Source: Pseudomonadota bacterium (GTDB taxonomy: Bacteria; SAR324; XYD2-FULL-50-16; JAHJRI01). From it: a stretch of 16,190 nt of DNA. The position numbers and the translations under genes are program-made. The stretch spans positions 1-16,190 of the forward strand of contig JAKSDL010000057.1 in the NCBI GenBank assembly GCA_022360105.1, read 5' to 3'. Of this stretch, positions 15,053 to 16,190 are shown one piece after another (positions within the stretch are counted from its first letter, which is position 1; every line of letters starts with the position of its first letter). The notes under the pieces are model-generated. The model saw only the letters and a list, made by a program, of their open reading frames with translations, did not search any database and was not told the origin of the DNA.

Positions 15053-15209
15053 ATTTTAGATTTATGGGACGTGAAAGCTTCGCTTTCGCTTTGGTAAATC
15101 TATACATTGAACTCAAGATGCTGGTTTAAAGTCAAAGTCCGTTGCCAAGAGTCTCGTTGGGCATAGGTGATTTTAGAAGGATGATTTTAGATTTATGGGA
15201 TGTGAAAGC
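15053..15209 (+). repeat. 26-base direct repeat, two copies 131 bases apart
   Basis: 15053-15078 and 15184-15209 match at 25 of 26 positions (ATTTTAGATTTATGGGA then YGTGAAAGC, allowing for the one C/T difference). A partial extra copy (GATTTTAGA) lies just before the second, near 15171. The first starts four bases after the stop of the giant regulator. Neither copy is in a supported gene. Confidence 0.6.
15071..15087 (+). repeat. hairpin core shared with the dispersed elements
   Basis: GTGAAAGCTTCGCTTTC contains a six-pair stem (GAAAGC/GCTTTC) with a three-base loop. It differs by one base from the core at 279-295 (minus strand) and by two from the core at 8299-8315. The TTATCGG-rich ends are absent here. 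It lies 22 bases after the giant gene's stop, without a following T-tract, so it may serve as an mRNA 3' hairpin. Confidence 0.45.
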
Positions 15210-15229
15210 CCAATTCTCACTGGCCGCTC

Positions 15230-15247
15230 TAGGAACAGGAATTGCAG
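15230..15247 (+). promoter_or_regulatory. candidate sigma-54 (-24/-12) promoter
   Basis: TAGGAACAGGAATTGCAG has GG (15232-15233) and GC (15244-15245) exactly ten bases apart, with a full TTGCA at the -12 element. The -24 element (AGGAAC) is imperfect against TGGCAC. It lies about 155 bases upstream of a sigma-54 activator gene, so autoregulation is conceivable. Confidence 0.3.
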
Positions 15248-15401
15248 AATATTTAGACACATAACATCTGCTTGCCTCCATCATTCACCTGTTAAAACTG
15301 CTTTGATAAAACAAGACGGTCACGTAAAATAGATGTGTCATGCAGCAATCAGAATCTATTAAACAGGTTGCCTTACCATAGTACTTAGTCTCCCCATCGT
15401 T

Positions 15402-16190
15402 ATGATAACTCAAAAGTTAACCAGAGATGACAGCAAAACAATGATTGAATGGGATCTTTCCAAGTATTCCGAAAAAATCATTGATACCATGGCAGAAGCC
15501 CTCATCGTAATTAGCCCGGAAGGGACTATTTTGACAGTCAACCGTTCATTTGAAGTAATGTTCGGCTATGCCTCAAGCGAAATTGTCGGACAATCCTGCA
15601 AAGTGTTGGAATGTGATGTTTGTGAATTGATGGATCACGAAAAACAGGGATGCTGGTGTCGACTTTTCAAGTATAAGGAGGATGTCAGAAAACGATGCAA
15701 AATGAAGAAAAAAGACGGTACCTATGTTTCGTTGCTGAAAAATGCGTCGCTGATGAAAGATGATGACGGAAATGCCCTGGGAGCTGTTGAAATTCTTACC
15801 GATATATCTGAATTGGACAAACTGGATCAGAAAGTAGAGCTTTTATCCAGAAAATTGGCAGATGAAGGAGAGTTTCATGGCATTGTTGGTAAATCACGCA
15901 AAATGCAAAAGATTTTTGAGCTCATCAAAAAAGCGGCAGAAAGTGATGCCCCCATCATCATTTACGGTGAAAGTGGAACGGGAAAAGAGTTGGTTGCTCA
16001 AGCGATTCACAAGCTCGGAACCCGCAAAGATAAACCATTCGTGCAATTAAACTGTGCCGCATTAAACGAATCTCTGCTGGAGAGCGAATTGTTCGGACAC
16101 GTTAAAGGTGCTTTTACGGGCGCCTATCGACATCGAATTGGAAGATTCGAAGTAGCCAGTGGAGGAGATGTTTTTTTAGATGAGATAGGA
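15402..16190 (+). CDS. sigma-54-dependent transcriptional regulator with cysteine-rich PAS domain (3' end outside window)
   Basis: The frame is open from the ATG at 15402 to the last base of the window: 263 codons, C-terminus missing. A PAS sensor domain (about 22-138) contains a cysteine cluster (Cys66, 71, 74, 84, 86, with Cys99 further on) within SCKVLECDVC and GCWC. Then comes the NtrC-family AAA+ domain: GIVGKSRKMQ (160-169), Walker A GESGTGKE (189-196), the sigma-54-contacting GAFTGA loop (236-241) and the start of Walker B, VFLDEIG. No receiver domain precedes PAS, so input is by the PAS sensor, not a partner kinase. Similar Cys-PAS activators are, from memory, common in anaerobic deltaproteobacteria; the cysteines may bind a metal or sense redox. 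A helix-turn-helix is expected downstream. An internal ATG at 15441 is an alternative start; neither has a clear ribosome binding site. Confidence 0.92.
   Translation, partial: MITQKLTRDDSKTMIEWDLSKYSEKIIDTMAEALIVISPEGTILTVNRSFEVMFGYASSEIVGQSCKVLECDVCELMDHEKQGCWCRLFKYKEDVRKRCKMKKKDGTYVSLLKNASLMKDDDGNALGAVEILTDISELDKLDQKVELLSRKLADEGEFHGIVGKSRKMQKIFELIKKAAESDAPIIIYGESGTGKELVAQAIHKLGTRKDKPFVQLNCAALNESLLESELFGHVKGAFTGAYRHRIGRFEVASGGDVFLDEIG

Noticed and set aside
131..15421. Repeated GTTAAC palindromes (131, 2481, 2525, 4811, 4842, 8437, 8465, 15416) as a regulon operator
   Set aside because: Almost all are intergenic, which is suggestive, but several belong to the inverted repeats already described and AT-rich spacers raise the chance rate; flanking bases are not conserved.

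Overview
The window comes from a bacterium of moderate G+C content, with AT-rich intergenic spacers and clear AAGGAG/AGGAG ribosome binding sites on the minus-strand genes. A sigma-54 activator, a PAS domain with a cysteine cluster and a giant kinase/ATPase/histidine-kinase fusion suggest an environmental, Gram-negative-type heterotroph. Anaerobic deltaproteobacteria-like or Calditrichota/KSB1-like lineages come to mind, but the sequence alone does not settle the phylum. No rRNA, tRNA, CRISPR array or transposase is visible.

Layout. Positions 1-551 hold no convincing gene but several inverted repeats, including one copy (A) of a dispersed ~180 bp element and a probable terminator. A minus-strand cluster then reads acs (4682-2646), a sodium:solute symporter (2447-672) and a hidden 28-residue single-span membrane peptide (638-552) with an excellent ribosome binding site. 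A ~1.3 kb AT-rich divergent spacer follows, with hairpins, candidate promoters and four spaced copies of a GATATTCGG(C/A)AC motif. A propionyl-CoA-synthetase-type ligase (5979-7880, plus strand) ends in a probable terminator. The next spacer (7881-8629) carries copy B of the dispersed element and a structured leader. It precedes one enormous plus-strand gene (8630-15049, ~2,139 residues): Ser/Thr-kinase-like domain, AAA ATPase, helical repeats, GAF, histidine kinase, receiver, unassigned module, LytTR DNA-binding domain. A repeat-bearing spacer with a possible sigma-54 promoter leads to a sigma-54-dependent PAS regulator cut by the window end (15402 onward).

How it fits together. The first half looks like a short-chain carboxylate module: a symporter with its small partner for uptake, and two AMP-forming ligases (acetyl- and propionyl-type), divergently transcribed, for activation to acyl-CoA. 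The second half is signalling. The giant protein has the parts of a whole phosphorelay plus a DNA-binding output in one soluble polypeptide, and its kinase-like domain lacks the catalytic Asp. Any regulatory link between the two halves is inference from proximity only.

Most worth a second look: the 28-residue symporter-linked peptide; the LytTR-ended giant regulator with an HRN pseudokinase-like domain; the paired dispersed elements; and the motif array upstream of the propionyl-type ligase.
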